Below, piece by piece: positions 27,341 through 37,612 of a stretch of DNA of 60,227 nt (position 1 is its first letter; each line of letters starts with the position of its first letter). This stretch comes from Vibrio sp. 10N.261.45.E2. Its GTDB lineage: Bacteria; Pseudomonadota; Gammaproteobacteria; Enterobacterales; Vibrionaceae. The translations under genes were made by a program, and so were the position numbers. Under the pieces are notes generated by a model. It was not told the origin of the DNA, made no database searches, and saw only the letters and a program-made list of their open reading frames with translations. The DNA lies in the NCBI RefSeq assembly GCF_002875705.1, contig NZ_MCZZ01000048.1, positions 1 through 60,227 of the forward strand, read 5' to 3'.

Positions 27341-27958
27341 TCACTCTCCCATTAGAGATAGCAAATCCTGCGTCGCTTGTTTTGGGCTTTCTGCGTGACA
27401 TATCGTTGAAACCAAGGCTAATCCATGAATGCCGGTCTTAACCAACTGCGGAATGTTCGACTCGTTAATTCCACCAATGCCAACAATCGGCAACCTTGTG
27501 GTATCTAATGCCATTTGAATCCCTTCATAACCCCAATGTTTCTTTAGATTCGTCTTGGTCGGTGTAGCAAAAAGTGCACTAAGGCCAATGTAATCAATCG
27601 GCAAACTATCCGCTTCTTGAAGCTGTCGTTCAGTTTCAATCGATAACCCAAGAATCTTGTCCGGGCCAATCAATTGACGCGCTAACTCCGCTGGCATATC
27701 TGATTGCCCCAGATGCAAACCATCGGCGTCGACAGCCAATGCTACGTCGACTCGGTCATTGATGATCAGCGGTACACCCGAACCAGCCAAAATCGACTTT
27801 ACGGCTTGTGCTCGTTCAATGAAGGCTCTTACGTCTCCGTGTTTCTCTCTCACTTGAACCATAGTAACGCCACCAGCGAGCGCTTGTTCAACCACGAACT
27901 TGAGCGTTTCTAAATCTTGTTGGTCATCCGTTACTAAGTAGAGCTTATAAGGGTTCAT
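27341..27958 (-). CDS. thiE: Thiamine-phosphate synthase
   Basis: A 205-residue TIM-barrel enzyme joining HMP-pyrophosphate to thiazole phosphate to give thiamin phosphate. Visible family motifs are YLVTDDQQDLETL at the N-terminus, QVREKHGD, LIINDRVDVALAVDADGLHLGQSDM, YIGLSALFATPTK and VGIGGINESN. The frame opens 18 codons earlier, but ATG at 27958 has AAAGGTACGAT and is the normal ThiE start. It is isolated from the salvage operon by the chemoreceptor gene at 28220, and no TPP riboswitch precedes it. Confidence 0.93.
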   Translation of the reverse strand: MNPYKLYLVTDDQQDLETLKFVVEQALAGGVTMVQVREKHGDVRAFIERAQAVKSILAGSGVPLIINDRVDVALAVDADGLHLGQSDMPAELARQLIGPDKILGLSIETERQLQEADSLPIDYIGLSALFATPTKTNLKKHWGYEGIQMALDTTRLPIVGIGGINESNIPQLVKTGIHGLALVSTICHAESPKQATQDLLSLMGE

Positions 27959-28219
27959 ATCGTACCTTTGGAGTCGATGTCTAAAATTGGCGTTGCACCA
28001 TTTTACCGACAAATCGAATGATGTGTATGGATGTTAATACTAAATTAGCTCAATTTCACACATGCCATCAAATACGCAACTCGTTGAAAGCATATCGAAA
28101 AACCTGAATTTTTTAACAAAAGCGTTACTTATTACACAAACTATTCGCTTTAGCATGCCCAGAATGCTGTTTTATGAAATACTCCCCTATGAAGGAATCA
28201 GGTAAATATAGGGATAGTT

Positions 28220-30163
28220 ATGCGCCACCTTTCTATAGCGCTCAAGATCAAGCTGGGTTATGCCATCTGCTTGCTCTTTTTCGTCATTTCAGGCTTTGTG
28301 AGTTACAAAGGTATCCAAACCTTGTCGAACGGCTTTAGCCAGTACAGTGAACTCAGCCACAAAGCAACACTCTCTGGCAACATTCAAGTGCACTTTCTTC
28401 AGATGCGTTTAGCTTCTGAACGTTACTTAGAGTCATTGGATGAACAGTACGAAACGAATTATCAATCGAGCAAAGTGGCGATTGATGAACTGCTCAACAA
28501 CTTAATCCAATCCACCACCAAAACCGATAGCCTAGCTAGCCTACAGTTAGTGCAAGACAGCGTTGCGGCCTTTGATGTGGCTTATGGATCCATGAAACAG
28601 AGCCAACTCCTCATTGACCAGCTCGTTAACGTTGAGATGGTTAAACGAGAAACCAACGCACTGAAAGCAGCTCAGAGCTTGTTGTATGAGTCATACAATA
28701 ACAATGATCCAAACGCGAGCTTGTACGCGGGCATGTTGATGGAGAATTTCCTCGCCGCCAAGATAACTGTGCTGAGTTACTCAAACAACAACGACCTCAA
28801 AACCTATGAAGCGGGTAAAGACATATTTGAATATGCTCTGCCAGGTATCGAGGGTGATATTGAATCTCTTAAATCATCACCTTATCAAAGTGAACTGATT
28901 GAAGACTTCTCGAACCAACGTGAAGCGTATGCGAAAGGCTTTGAGCAAGTTCATCAACAGATGATTGAGAACACGCAAAGAACCGCTACCCTCGCCTCTA
29001 TTGGTGACAGCTTAGCGATTGCAGTCGCGGATGCTCAAAGCATTCTTGAACAACAGAAACAAGCGCTTACGCCAGTGCTGCAAGCCAGTGAAAAGCGCTC
29101 GATTCAAATCATCATATTGCTGACGGGTGTGGCTTTAGTTATTGGCATGACGAGCGCCGTGCTGGTGACTCGCTCTATCACCAAAGGCATCGCGCAGGTT
29201 AAACAGATCACCAACGAGCTTTCTCAAGGTAACTTGAATGTGGAAGTGAACATTGAGAGCAAAAATGAGATTGGCGAACTGCTGACTAATATGGAGATCA
29301 CCATTGAGTCTCTGCGTGATATTGTTGGTCAAGTGAACCGCTCTAGTGTGCGCATTGGTGAGATGTCGGAGTCACTCAATCAAGTGACCAATAACAGCTC
29401 GACCAACGCAACACAATTGAACAGTGAAATGATCAATATCTCTTCTGCCGTTGATCAATTAGCTTCCAGCACATCAGAAATTGCGGCAAGTGCTAACCAC
29501 GCCTCTCAAGTTGCCAACCAAGCAACCGAGAATGTGGCGATGGGACTCAAAGAAGTAGACAAAACACTGCATGAGATTGGCAGCGCCGATGAAAGCATGC
29601 AGGTCAGCAGCCAGAAAGTGACCGACCTACACAAAGAGTCGATGAACATTGGTGCCATTCTTGAAGTAATTAAAGGCGTATCAGAACAGACTAATCTATT
29701 GGCGTTGAATGCGGCTATTGAAGCAGCGCGTGCAGGTGAGCAAGGTCGAGGATTTGCTGTCGTAGCCGATGAGGTAAGAACACTCGCGAAGCGCACCCAA
29801 GACTCTGCAAGCCAGATTGATGAACTTATCACATCACTGCAGCGCGGTGCTAAAGATGCCTTAGAGTCGATTAAAGAGAGCCACAGCACTGTTTCAGATG
29901 CTTCAACTCAGGCACAGCAAGCTTCTCAGAACTTACACGTGATTAACCAACACATTCAAGATTTGAATCAGGCTAATAGCCAAATCGCGGTATCGGTTGA
30001 TGAGCAGGATCGTCTAACCAAGTCGCTGGGTGAAAATGCGCAAGGTGCCAATACCATCGCGCAAAGCAATCAAGAATCTGTCAGCAGCATTTCAGGTGCA
30101 GCGAGCGACTTAACAGAAGTTGCTCACCATCTAGAAAGCCAAGTGAATCGATTTAGAACCTAA
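28220..30163 (+). CDS. Methyl-accepting chemotaxis protein
   Basis: A 647-residue chemoreceptor. TM1 is about 10-30; a long helical periplasmic region (30-290) resembles the HBM sensor of McpS-type receptors; TM2 is about 295-318, followed by HAMP (320-372) and the signalling domain with tip motif [20 protein letters not shown] and [18 protein letters not shown] near 495-530. No C-terminal CheR-binding pentapeptide is visible (ends VNRFRT). The ligand is unknown; position between thiE and the thi salvage operon is suggestive but not evidence of thiamin sensing. Confidence 0.92.
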   Translation: MRHLSIALKIKLGYAICLLFFVISGFVSYKGIQTLSNGFSQYSELSHKATLSGNIQVHFLQMRLASERYLESLDEQYETNYQSSKVAIDELLNNLIQSTTKTDSLASLQLVQDSVAAFDVAYGSMKQSQLLIDQLVNVEMVKRETNALKAAQSLLYESYNNNDPNASLYAGMLMENFLAAKITVLSYSNNNDLKTYEAGKDIFEYALPGIEGDIESLKSSPYQSELIEDFSNQREAYAKGFEQVHQQMIENTQRTATLASIGDSLAIAVADAQSILEQQKQALTPVLQASEKRSIQIIILLTGVALVIGMTSAVLVTRSITKGIAQVKQITNELSQGNLNVEVNIESKNEIGELLTNMEITIESLRDIVGQVNRSSVRIGEMSESLNQVTNNSSTNATQLNSEMINISSAVDQLASSTSEIAASANHASQVANQATENVAMGLKEVDKTLHEIGSADESMQVSSQKVTDLHKESMNIGAILEVIKGVSEQTNLLALNAAIEAARAGEQGRGFAVVADEVRTLAKRTQDSASQIDELITSLQRGAKDALESIKESHSTVSDASTQAQQASQNLHVINQHIQDLNQANSQIAVSVDEQDRLTKSLGENAQGANTIAQSNQESVSSISGAASDLTEVAHHLESQVNRFRT

Positions 30164-30234
30164 CGAAGCCAATTGCTCATATAACGAGATAGCTAACACG
30201 ACGACGAGTTAATACGGTTTTGAAGCAATAATAG

Positions 30235-30269
30235 AAAAGCCCTCAACACATATGTGCTGAGGGCTTTTT
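30235..30269. terminator. Bidirectional terminator between MCP and thiM
   Basis: Stem AAAAGCCCTCA with TGAGGGCTTTTT around CACATATGTG; T tracts on both strands. Confidence 0.88.
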
Positions 30270-30300
30270 AATAAGCTACGAATACAGATCTAGATTGAAT

Positions 30301-31086
30301 CTACTGAACCTTCAAACGTTGAATCAGAGTCTCTTCGTCTAACTGGTACAACTCATCCAACAAGTTCATTTGCAAGCTACCTGGGCCGCGTGAGTTCTCA
30401 GCTGCGATTTCACCAACCACACCTAATACCGCCGCAGCAGCCAAACCACTTTCATCACCAACAGCAGCGAAAGCGCCCGTTAATGCAGTAAGAGTACAAC
30501 CCATGCCCGTCACATAAGGCATCATTGGATGACCGTTATTTAACGTCACCACGCTGTCTTTAGTGACAACGTAATCTGTCTCACCAGAAATCACCACATT
30601 CGCACCGTATTCAGCCACTAAGCATTGCGCTGCGCCTAATGCTGCATCACTGCTATCTAGCGCATCAACGCCTTTACTCTGCGCTTGTTCACCCGCTAGT
30701 GCGATAATCTCAGACGCGTTACCACGAATGATTAACTTATCTGCTAAACGTGCAATTTCACGTGAAGTTTCGGTACGCAGCGTACTTGCGCCACAACCCA
30801 CAGGATCAAGAACCACCACCTTGTTGTTCGCATTCGCTTGTTCAACCGCAAAGCGCATTCTTGGCGTCCACACACTATCTAGCGTGCCGATATTGATCAC
30901 CAAAGCGCCGGAGAATGACATCATCTCTGCCAGCTCTTGTTGTGAATGCGCCATAATAGGCGAAGCGCCAATCGCCAATAACGCATTAGCAGTATTGTTC
31001 ATCACTACGTAGTTGGTGATGTTCACAACCAATGGTTTTTGCTCTCGTAATGCGCGCAGCGATTGGATGATTTGTTCAGTCAGCAT
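30301..31086 (-). CDS. thiM: Hydroxyethylthiazole kinase
   Basis: A 261-residue ribokinase-like enzyme that phosphorylates 4-methyl-5-hydroxyethylthiazole for salvage. Motifs: [20 protein letters not shown] near the N-terminus, [11 protein letters not shown], and the anion-hole region [17 protein letters not shown] with the catalytic Cys. Start behind AAGGATTAATCC. Last gene of the riboswitch-controlled thi operon, followed by a strong terminator. Confidence 0.94.
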   Translation of the reverse strand: MLTEQIIQSLRALREQKPLVVNITNYVVMNNTANALLAIGASPIMAHSQQELAEMMSFSGALVINIGTLDSVWTPRMRFAVEQANANNKVVVLDPVGCGASTLRTETSREIARLADKLIIRGNASEIIALAGEQAQSKGVDALDSSDAALGAAQCLVAEYGANVVISGETDYVVTKDSVVTLNNGHPMMPYVTGMGCTLTALTGAFAAVGDESGLAAAAVLGVVGEIAAENSRGPGSLQMNLLDELYQLDEETLIQRLKVQ

Positions 31087-31114
31087 GGATTAATCCTTAT
31101 TCGTAAAAGTCGCT

Positions 31115-31795
31115 TTAAGCCGTTGTTGAGTCATTCAGTGCATTCAGGCCTTGCTGCCAGAAAGCCACTTCCATACGTGTTGCGGTTTTGAAGATATGAA
31201 CGATGTTCTGACCACGCTCGCTGTTGATATCAATTTCAGCAAGCAGCTGATCGAAATACTCAGCGCCCGTTGCCACACCCGACTGAAACTCTTCTCCACC
31301 GTAAAGCTGCAGCCAACTTGCGTATGGGTTGCCTTCCAAAACAGTGTCACTGCTTTCTAGAAGCGCTTTACCAATCACAGCGTAACCAATTGAACATGGA
31401 GCCAGTGCCGCATAAAGATCGACAAGATCACCCGTCATACCTGCATCTAGAACGTAGCGCGTGTAAGCGACTGTACCGAAATCTTCAGGTTCGTTTTCTA
31501 AATCCGATTCAGTCAAACCCCATTGACCACAGTAAATCACGTGGTGAGAAATTTCAGAATCTAACAGAGCATGGACACTTGGCAGAGCACGGCGCATATC
31601 AGCCAAGGTTTTCGCCTTGTAAATTGCCAACGCATAAGCGCGGGCATACTGCTTCAAAAACAAAAAATCTTGCTTTAGGTAATGCAGAAAACATGGCTGA
31701 GCGAGTGTGCCGTTCGCCAGCGTTTTAACAAAATCATGCTCGGTGTAGTCTTGCCAATCTTGCTGACAGGCTTGGATTAAGTCTTGGTATTTCAT
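31115..31795 (-). CDS. tenA: Aminopyrimidine aminohydrolase / thiaminase II (TenA)
   Basis: A 226-residue all-helical TenA protein. It hydrolyses aminomethylpyrimidine from degraded thiamin to HMP. Visible family stretches are FLHYLKQDFLFLKQYARAYA and YTRYVLDAGMTGDLVDLYAALAPCSIGYAVIG with the catalytic Cys. It follows the thiY gene by 8 bp and precedes thiM by 28 bp, as expected for pyrimidine salvage with ThiXYZ. Confidence 0.94.
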   Translation of the reverse strand: MKYQDLIQACQQDWQDYTEHDFVKTLANGTLAQPCFLHYLKQDFLFLKQYARAYALAIYKAKTLADMRRALPSVHALLDSEISHHVIYCGQWGLTESDLENEPEDFGTVAYTRYVLDAGMTGDLVDLYAALAPCSIGYAVIGKALLESSDTVLEGNPYASWLQLYGGEEFQSGVATGAEYFDQLLAEIDINSERGQNIVHIFKTATRMEVAFWQQGLNALNDSTTA

Positions 31796-31803
31796 GAGAT
31801 TCC

Positions 31804-32760
31804 TTAGTCAAAAGTCGGTACGTAATCAGCGGCTTTTGGTAGTGATTTGATAATGCCTTTGTCGAACATGAACTGCGCGTAATCGTCGTAACGCTTCATA
31901 TCTACAGCAGAAGGGCGAAGTGCAAAACGAGTCAGTGTGTCGTTCCATGCGCGTTGGTTAAGCTCGTTATTCAACGTATCTGGTGAATACGCCACAAACT
32001 CACTCCATGACTCTTGTGGGTGGTTCACAATGTAAGTCGTTGCTTGTTCCAATGCTTTGTTGAATGCTTTGATTGCTTCGTCGTCGTGCTGCTTTGCGTT
32101 CGCCACAAAGATCAGCTCGTCGTAAGCGGGCACACCGTGCTCTTCTGGGAAGAATGCTTTCGCTTTAAAGCCTTCAAGTGCTAACTGGTTGGTTTCGAAG
32201 TTACGTAAGCCACCCCAGATTGCGTCTACCTTGCCTGATGCCAATGAAGATGAAAGTGCCCAACCGACATTGATGGTTTGCACGTCTGTAAACGCAACAT
32301 TTTCTTGAGCTAGCATGGTGCCGATGGTTGCTTCTTCGTTACCCGCAATCGCAATACCGATCTTTTTGCCTTTCAGATCCGCTAGTGAATCGTTCTTGCC
32401 ATTATCTAAAACCATCAACGTATTCAATGGTGTTGCGATAAGAGTAGATGCACGAACGAGAGGCAAACCTGCCGCTACATCCATGGTTAAACTTGGTTGG
32501 TAAGTTACCGCTAAATCGACCTTACCGGCAGCAACCAATTTTGCTGGCGTGCTTGGGTCGGCTGGCTCTTGGATTTCAACCTCTAAGCCTTGGTCAGCAA
32601 AGTAGCCACGCTCTTGGGCAATCACAATTGGGCCGTGGTTCGGGTTCACAAACCAATCCAACATCAATGTCAGTTTCTTTTGTTCAGAATCCGCAAATGC
32701 ATGGCCTGAAACTAGCGAAGCAAGCAGTGCCACTGCACCTACCAATTTGGTATTTTTCAT
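31804..32760 (-). CDS. thiY: Thiamin pyrimidine-precursor ABC transporter, binding protein (ThiY)
   Basis: A 318-residue NMT1/THI5-like periplasmic binding protein with signal peptide 1-23 (ending GHAFA). The stretch LMLDWFVNPNHGPIVIAQERG and KVDLAVTYQPSLTMD mark the family that binds formylaminopyrimidine. It delivers ligand to ThiX/ThiZ. It is separated from thiX by 119 bp without a clear terminator, so it may have extra transcript or processing control. Confidence 0.92.
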   Translation of the reverse strand: MKNTKLVGAVALLASLVSGHAFADSEQKKLTLMLDWFVNPNHGPIVIAQERGYFADQGLEVEIQEPADPSTPAKLVAAGKVDLAVTYQPSLTMDVAAGLPLVRASTLIATPLNTLMVLDNGKNDSLADLKGKKIGIAIAGNEEATIGTMLAQENVAFTDVQTINVGWALSSSLASGKVDAIWGGLRNFETNQLALEGFKAKAFFPEEHGVPAYDELIFVANAKQHDDEAIKAFNKALEQATTYIVNHPQESWSEFVAYSPDTLNNELNQRAWNDTLTRFALRPSAVDMKRYDDYAQFMFDKGIIKSLPKAADYVPTFD

Positions 32761-32879
32761 AGTTAACCTTTCCTTTTGAATATTATTATTGTGTGTATCG
32801 AGCTAATTTTTAACGAAGTTTGGTTTAGATAAATAGCGTGAGCGAAGCTTTATTAAACAAAGTGTTATAGAGCGAACCA

Positions 32880-33695
32880 TCACTGGTTCTCCCAAGGGAT
32901 AGCTTTTTTGAGTAATTTGTCTGTGATGAAGTAGAGCGAGATAGACAGCACCGCCAAGATGAATAAGGCAGCAAACATCTCATCAATGATCATGCGCGCG
33001 TTGGCCTGCAGCATTAGGTAACCCAGCCCTTCACTCGAACCCACCCACTCGCCAACAACCGCGCCAATTGGAGCAATAACCACAGCGACACGAATGCCGG
33101 ACGCCAGTGTTGGCAATGCAGCAGGCAGTTGGATATAACGCAACAATTGCCATTTCGATGCACCCATCGTCTTAGCGAGATCAAGATACCCTGTCGGTGT
33201 ATTACGTAGGCCGTCATAACAACAAGTGGTTACAGGGAAGAAGATAATGATCGCCGCCATGACGACCTTTGACGCGATGCCATAACCCAGCCACAGCATC
33301 AACACTGGCGCAATCGCAAACACAGGGATTGCTTGGCTAGCAATTAAGATAGGCAACAACCAACGTTTCAGTGGTTCGAACATCAGCATCTGTAGGGCAA
33401 AAAATAGCCCCATCGACAAACCGAGTAGCAAGCCAAGTAATATCTCTTGTGCAGTCACCCAAGTGTGTTTGAGTAACACGTCGTAACGTTCAATCAGCTT
33501 TAAAAAGACTTCTGCGGGAGCGGGAAGAATAAAGCTCGGCATCTCGAAGATAAACACCACCAGCTGCCATAAACCGAGAATCACGGCGCTGCTGATAAGC
33601 AAACGCATCGCGGGATTCATCTGACGAGGAGGTGTAGTGGCAGTCTGTACGTTAGCTGAACGATCCACAGCTTCGCTTCGTGTTAGGTCATTCAT
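32880..33695 (-). CDS. thiX: Thiamin pyrimidine-precursor ABC transporter, permease (ThiX)
   Basis: A 271-residue BPD_transp_1 permease with six membrane helices and the EAA-like loop DLAKTMGASKWQLLRYIQLP at about 170-190. Partner of ThiZ and ThiY. ATG at 33695 is chosen because GGAG lies 7 bp upstream; a GTG two codons earlier is possible. It overlaps the thiZ stop by 8 bp. Confidence 0.92.
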   Translation of the reverse strand: MNDLTRSEAVDRSANVQTATTPPRQMNPAMRLLISSAVILGLWQLVVFIFEMPSFILPAPAEVFLKLIERYDVLLKHTWVTAQEILLGLLLGLSMGLFFALQMLMFEPLKRWLLPILIASQAIPVFAIAPVLMLWLGYGIASKVVMAAIIIFFPVTTCCYDGLRNTPTGYLDLAKTMGASKWQLLRYIQLPAALPTLASGIRVAVVIAPIGAVVGEWVGSSEGLGYLMLQANARMIIDEMFAALFILAVLSISLYFITDKLLKKAIPWENQ

Positions 33696-34446
33696 AATCA
33701 CGCTCCAACTGATCTAAAATCACTTGTTGTAACTCAGCGCACTCACCATCTAGCACTCTTGGCGTTGACGTGTGAGGCACAGATAAAGAGTGAGCACTCG
33801 CAGGCGTGCCTTGCAACACATACAAGTTATCCGCCAAACGCACCGCTTCTTGTGGATCATGAGTGATCAACACTACGGTTTTATCCCTCAACAGTTCACA
33901 CGCTAAGCTTTGCAGTTTGTGTCTTGTTACCGCATCCAGCGCAGAGAAAGGCTCATCCATCAGCACCACTGGCTTGTCTTGCATTAAAGTGCGAGCCAAA
34001 GCAACACGCTGACGCATGCCACCAGACAATTGCTCCGGCATCGCATTCGCATAATCAGCCAAACCAACCGAAGCTAACAACTCGAGTGCTTGATTGATTT
34101 GCAGAGCTTTGTCAGAAGCCTGGTTTTGAAAGCGATGGCTCAGACATACGTTGTCGATTACCGATAACCACGGCAGTAACAAATCCTGCTGCGCCATGTA
34201 AGCGATGCGATCCGTTAAAGGCAATTCATCGGACGTTGCCAATGTGCCCTGCCACTCCACCTTATCGTCCAACAAGCCTGCCAAATAACGTAATACGGTG
34301 GTTTTTCCGCAACCGCTTCGACCCAGCAATACCGTCCACTTACCTGCGTTTAAGCTAAGCGACAACCCAGACAAGGTCGCGTGCTCGCTGTCGTTGTAAC
34401 GTAAGGAGGCATTGCTGAGTTGAACACCAACCGTATTAACGGACAT
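33688..34446 (-). CDS. thiZ: Thiamin pyrimidine-precursor ABC transporter, ATPase (ThiZ)
   Basis: A 252-residue ABC ATPase. Walker A GRSGCGKTT, signature LSGGMRQRVALARTL, Walker B PVVLMDEPFSALD and H-loop VVLITHDPQEA are intact. It belongs to the taurine/nitrate/HMP importer group and powers ThiX. It overlaps thiD upstream by 11 bp and thiX downstream, showing coupled translation. Confidence 0.92.
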   Translation of the reverse strand: MSVNTVGVQLSNASLRYNDSEHATLSGLSLSLNAGKWTVLLGRSGCGKTTVLRYLAGLLDDKVEWQGTLATSDELPLTDRIAYMAQQDLLLPWLSVIDNVCLSHRFQNQASDKALQINQALELLASVGLADYANAMPEQLSGGMRQRVALARTLMQDKPVVLMDEPFSALDAVTRHKLQSLACELLRDKTVVLITHDPQEAVRLADNLYVLQGTPASAHSLSVPHTSTPRVLDGECAELQQVILDQLERDYE

Positions 34447-35329
34447 TACCGTGCCCAGCGAAGAAGTGATTTACTGGGCCATGACCTTGGCCGACTTGCA
34501 GTTCATCAGCATGAGCAATCGCCTGAGAAATGTATTGTTTGCCAAGGTCGACAGCCTCTGGAAGCGTGTTGCCTTGAGCTAAGAAAGAAGCGATAGCCGA
34601 TGAAAGCGTACAGCCCGTGCCATGGGTGTTTTTGGTAGGAAAACGCTTGGCGCTAATCAAATCAGATGTGGTTGGCAGAATCAGTAAGTCGTTACTGTTC
34701 TCATCCTTCTCTAAGTGACCGCCTTTCAAGAGAACGGCTTTAGCACCTAGTGCGCGTAAGTCTTCAATCATGCCCTGCATTTCGGCTTCGCTTTCAGGTA
34801 CCGCTTTGCCTGTAAGTGCAGCGCCTTCTGGCAAGTTAGGAGTAATGATGTCTGCCAGCGGAATCAACTCTTGTTTTAGCGTCGTAATTGCCGAGTTTTC
34901 TAACAGCAGATCACCACTTGTCGCGACCATCACAGGGTCAATCACTAAGTGTTTAGGTTGGTATTGTTTGATTTTATCAGCAACGACTTTGATGATTTGC
35001 GAATCGGCCAACATGCCGACTTTCACTGCCACGATATTGAGATCAGTAAAAACCGCATCTAACTGGCTAGCGACATGGGCGAGTGGAATAGGAAAAATGG
35101 CGGAAACGCCTTGAGTGTTCTGGGAAGTGATAGCGGTAATGACCGAACAAGCGAAACTACCGGTCGCAGACATGGCTTTAATATCCGCTTGGATACCTGC
35201 ACCGCCGCCACTATCAGAACCTGCAATGGTTAAAACAATCGGAGTGTTCGTTCGAAGCGAACCATCAGCAGAGTGCTGTGAAACTGAGGCTTTTGGCGTT
35301 AAATCTTTTGAAATAGAACTGTGTGTCAT
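34436..35329 (-). CDS. thiD: HMP / HMP-phosphate kinase
   Basis: A 297-residue ribokinase-like enzyme that phosphorylates hydroxymethylpyrimidine twice. Motifs: LTIAGSDSGGGAGIQADIKA near 36-55, VIDPVMVATSGD, and the C-terminal PTKNTHGTGCTLSSAIASFL with the catalytic Asp region altered to the usual GTGC form. The frame runs 28 codons further upstream into the riboswitch leader; ATG at 35329 behind TAGGAGCGACA is the real start. The N-terminal 35 residues are longer than in most ThiD. First gene of the operon. Confidence 0.93.
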   Translation of the reverse strand: MTHSSISKDLTPKASVSQHSADGSLRTNTPIVLTIAGSDSGGGAGIQADIKAMSATGSFACSVITAITSQNTQGVSAIFPIPLAHVASQLDAVFTDLNIVAVKVGMLADSQIIKVVADKIKQYQPKHLVIDPVMVATSGDLLLENSAITTLKQELIPLADIITPNLPEGAALTGKAVPESEAEMQGMIEDLRALGAKAVLLKGGHLEKDENSNDLLILPTTSDLISAKRFPTKNTHGTGCTLSSAIASFLAQGNTLPEAVDLGKQYISQAIAHADELQVGQGHGPVNHFFAGHGNVR

Positions 35330-35435
35330 TGTCGCTCCTACTATCTTACAAGACGCAGGAGAACGAACACTGATCGAAGGAGAAGTCGCATTAGGCTCAT
35401 GAAGGGGCTTCATGGGTGCAGACGTAGATCGAGTG

Positions 35436-35530
35436 CTTATAGTTCCCTACGCCAGTGTTAACTGAATCAGGTTCAACGGGTCTCGATTAACGATCTCAGC
35501 AAACACCAAATAAGGTATGTGCCCCCCGAC
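35436..35530 (-). ncRNA. TPP riboswitch (THI element)
   Basis: On the minus strand the region shows the THI-box elements in order: GGGGGGC near 35521-35527, GCTGAGATCG, ACCCGTTGAACCTGAT, and GCGTAGGGAA at 35441-35451. These are the TPP-binding core. It ends about 105 bp before the thiD start, leaving room for an expression platform. TATAAT at 35584-35589 is a candidate -10 for the leader transcript. It should shut the whole thiD-ZXY-tenA-thiM operon when thiamin is plentiful. Confidence 0.93.
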
Positions 35531-35636
35531 TATTGATAGCGATAGTAACAGCACTCTCACAACTGAGATACTGATTTTATTCAATTATAAGAATTACACA
35601 TGAAAAAATTTCAACTAAGCTCAATAAAACAAATAC

Positions 35637-36554
35637 TTATAACGTTCCTTTAGATGGCTTCGACTGTATAAACAAGCATAGCACAATCAGAGACATACCT
35701 AACCAGCCTGTAAAAGGAATCAGCTCACCGACAACACAGACGGCAAGCACCGCTGCAACTACCGGTTCAAACAAGGTTAGCAGATTGGCACTGCTCGCAG
35801 TCACGTGGCGTAAACCAAAACTGAACGCGATATAACCCAAGCATTGTGGAATCAACGTAAGATAACTGATGACTAATACGTTAGCTTGTGAGGAAAACAG
35901 GTTATTACCAGTAAACCAGAGCGTTGGCAGCAACAGCATCGCACCAAGGCCAAAAATACTGCCCATCGCTGCTTGTGACTTAATCCCTTTATCTATCAAT
36001 GCTTTTGTCGCCCAAGAATAAATGGCGTAACACAACCCAGCGACCAGACCTAAGCCAATACCTAACAGCTTGAGATCATCACCGGATTCATTCGCCGATG
36101 AAGACTCTGAAAACACCAACAACCCAATACCCACCACACCAATCGCAAAGCTAGTAAGCCAACGTCGGTTGATATTATTCTTTTTGCTAATAAGACACTC
36201 TAACAGTACAGAAAAGAAAGGTGCGGTAGCAATCGAAACCACGGTACCAATCGCCACACCTGATAATTTCATTGAGGAATAGAAAGCTAAAGGATAGACC
36301 GCCAAAGCCAAAGCGCTCACTGCCAACAGCTTCTTGTTCTGCAAAATTTTGTCGCAAGCGAATAGGATTTTTCGATACGCCAAGCCCGCTTGCATTAGGC
36401 CACCGACCCCCATAGAGAAAGCACCAATCGCTAAGGGACTTAGATCAGGCGCAAAACTTGCGGCGGTGCCTGTTGTGCCCCATAAAATAGAAGCAAACAA
36501 GATGGCTAAAGTGCCCGTTTGGAATTCGTTAACGCGATTGATGGCAAGATTCAT
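35637..36554 (-). CDS. EamA/DMT family transporter
   Basis: A 305-residue inner-membrane protein with ten hydrophobic segments arranged as two EamA repeats; the N-terminal ILFASILWGTTGTAASFAPD and C-terminal TASSANLLTLFEPVVAAVLA are typical of RhaT/YdcZ-like metabolite exporters. Substrate not readable. It lies 85 bp downstream of a codirectional AraC gene, which may regulate it. Confidence 0.88.
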   Translation of the reverse strand: MNLAINRVNEFQTGTLAILFASILWGTTGTAASFAPDLSPLAIGAFSMGVGGLMQAGLAYRKILFACDKILQNKKLLAVSALALAVYPLAFYSSMKLSGVAIGTVVSIATAPFFSVLLECLISKKNNINRRWLTSFAIGVVGIGLLVFSESSSANESGDDLKLLGIGLGLVAGLCYAIYSWATKALIDKGIKSQAAMGSIFGLGAMLLLPTLWFTGNNLFSSQANVLVISYLTLIPQCLGYIAFSFGLRHVTASSANLLTLFEPVVAAVLAVCVVGELIPFTGWLGMSLIVLCLFIQSKPSKGTL

Positions 36555-36639
36555 TTCTATTACCCAATTTTCAGTTCTGAAATAGATAATAGTGAAGATT
36601 GATAAGGTTTAGTTTGCCGAAAGGACGCTCTTGTTGTTT

Positions 36640-37368
36640 CTAAAGACTCTCTTTCATTGAGCCTAAAAACGCCCTTGGAGACATCCCAAAGTGCTGAGAG
36701 AAGCGACGACTGAAAGCAGAAACATCACTATACCCCACATTTTCAGCGATCAATTGAACCGGTAAATCGGTGTGGGTTAACAAGGCTTGGGCTTTCTCCA
36801 TGCGATATCGAGTGATGTATTTAAGCGCACTGATACCCAGGCACTCCTTGAAGCGTTTTTTGAATTGAGTGGGACTCAAACAGGCCGTTTCTGCAAGCTG
36901 TGGAATGGATAACGGCTGCGTGTAATTATCCGCGATCAGCCTTTGTACGGCGCGGATTCTTGGGTCGATGCTTTTACTCACTTGTTGTTGCTCTAACAGC
37001 AGTGAAAACACATCCAAGATTGATAATTCAATGCCACTATCAACCTGATATTCCAACTGCTTTTCAACAAACAACAAGAAACTCATTAAAGGTGGCGTTA
37101 TCGGGAAAACCGAAAGTTCATGCTCCAACAAGTGTTGAGGCAGATCCACCATATCCGCGACAATAAACCGCGCTGCTTCGTCCGCCTTAAACGCATGCGC
37201 TCTGGTTATCGGAATCACCACACATTCGCCCACGGCTACTTTGCCTGCATACCCCACCATCTCGATATTGATACTGCCTTGGATCGGCAGTACCAATTGA
37301 TGATGGTCATCATGAGCATGGGTATTAAATTGCTTGGTGTAAGATCGAATGCTTAAGCTAGATTTCAT
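36640..37368 (-). CDS. AraC family regulator with cupin domain
   Basis: A 242-residue protein with an N-terminal cupin-like sensor (HAHDDHHQLVLPIQGSINIE, residues 15-80) and a C-terminal AraC DNA-binding domain with AENVGYSDVSAFSRRFSQHF and MSPRAF. ATG at 37368 with GGAATTGCTC is the start; a 12-bp palindrome AATTCCGGAATT at 37373-37384 covers that ribosome site and may be an autoregulatory operator. Likely regulates the EamA gene downstream. Confidence 0.88.
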   Translation of the reverse strand: MKSSLSIRSYTKQFNTHAHDDHHQLVLPIQGSINIEMVGYAGKVAVGECVVIPITRAHAFKADEAARFIVADMVDLPQHLLEHELSVFPITPPLMSFLLFVEKQLEYQVDSGIELSILDVFSLLLEQQQVSKSIDPRIRAVQRLIADNYTQPLSIPQLAETACLSPTQFKKRFKECLGISALKYITRYRMEKAQALLTHTDLPVQLIAENVGYSDVSAFSRRFSQHFGMSPRAFLGSMKESL

Positions 37369-37486
37369 GAGCAATTCCGGAATTAATCGGTTTAGAACGA
37401 GTTAAAACAAGAAAGTACATGATTTGAGCAAATGAGTCACATCGGGCTGGTATTAGTTTGTGCCCTAACCCATTCTAATGGCGATC

Positions 37487-37530
37487 AAAAAAGCCGCTTA
37501 AGTATCAATTACAATGCTCAAACGGCTTTT
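37487..37530 (-). terminator. Terminator after the DUF2999 gene
   Basis: A long imperfect stem AAAAGCCG...CGGCTTTT followed by six T on the minus strand. Confidence 0.65.
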
Positions 37531-37612
37531 CATAAGAGTCTAATTAGCGTTGCTAAGAACCGTTAACCGAATCGGCTATCGCTCATTAACTCAATCGCTA
37601 GGTCACACTCGA

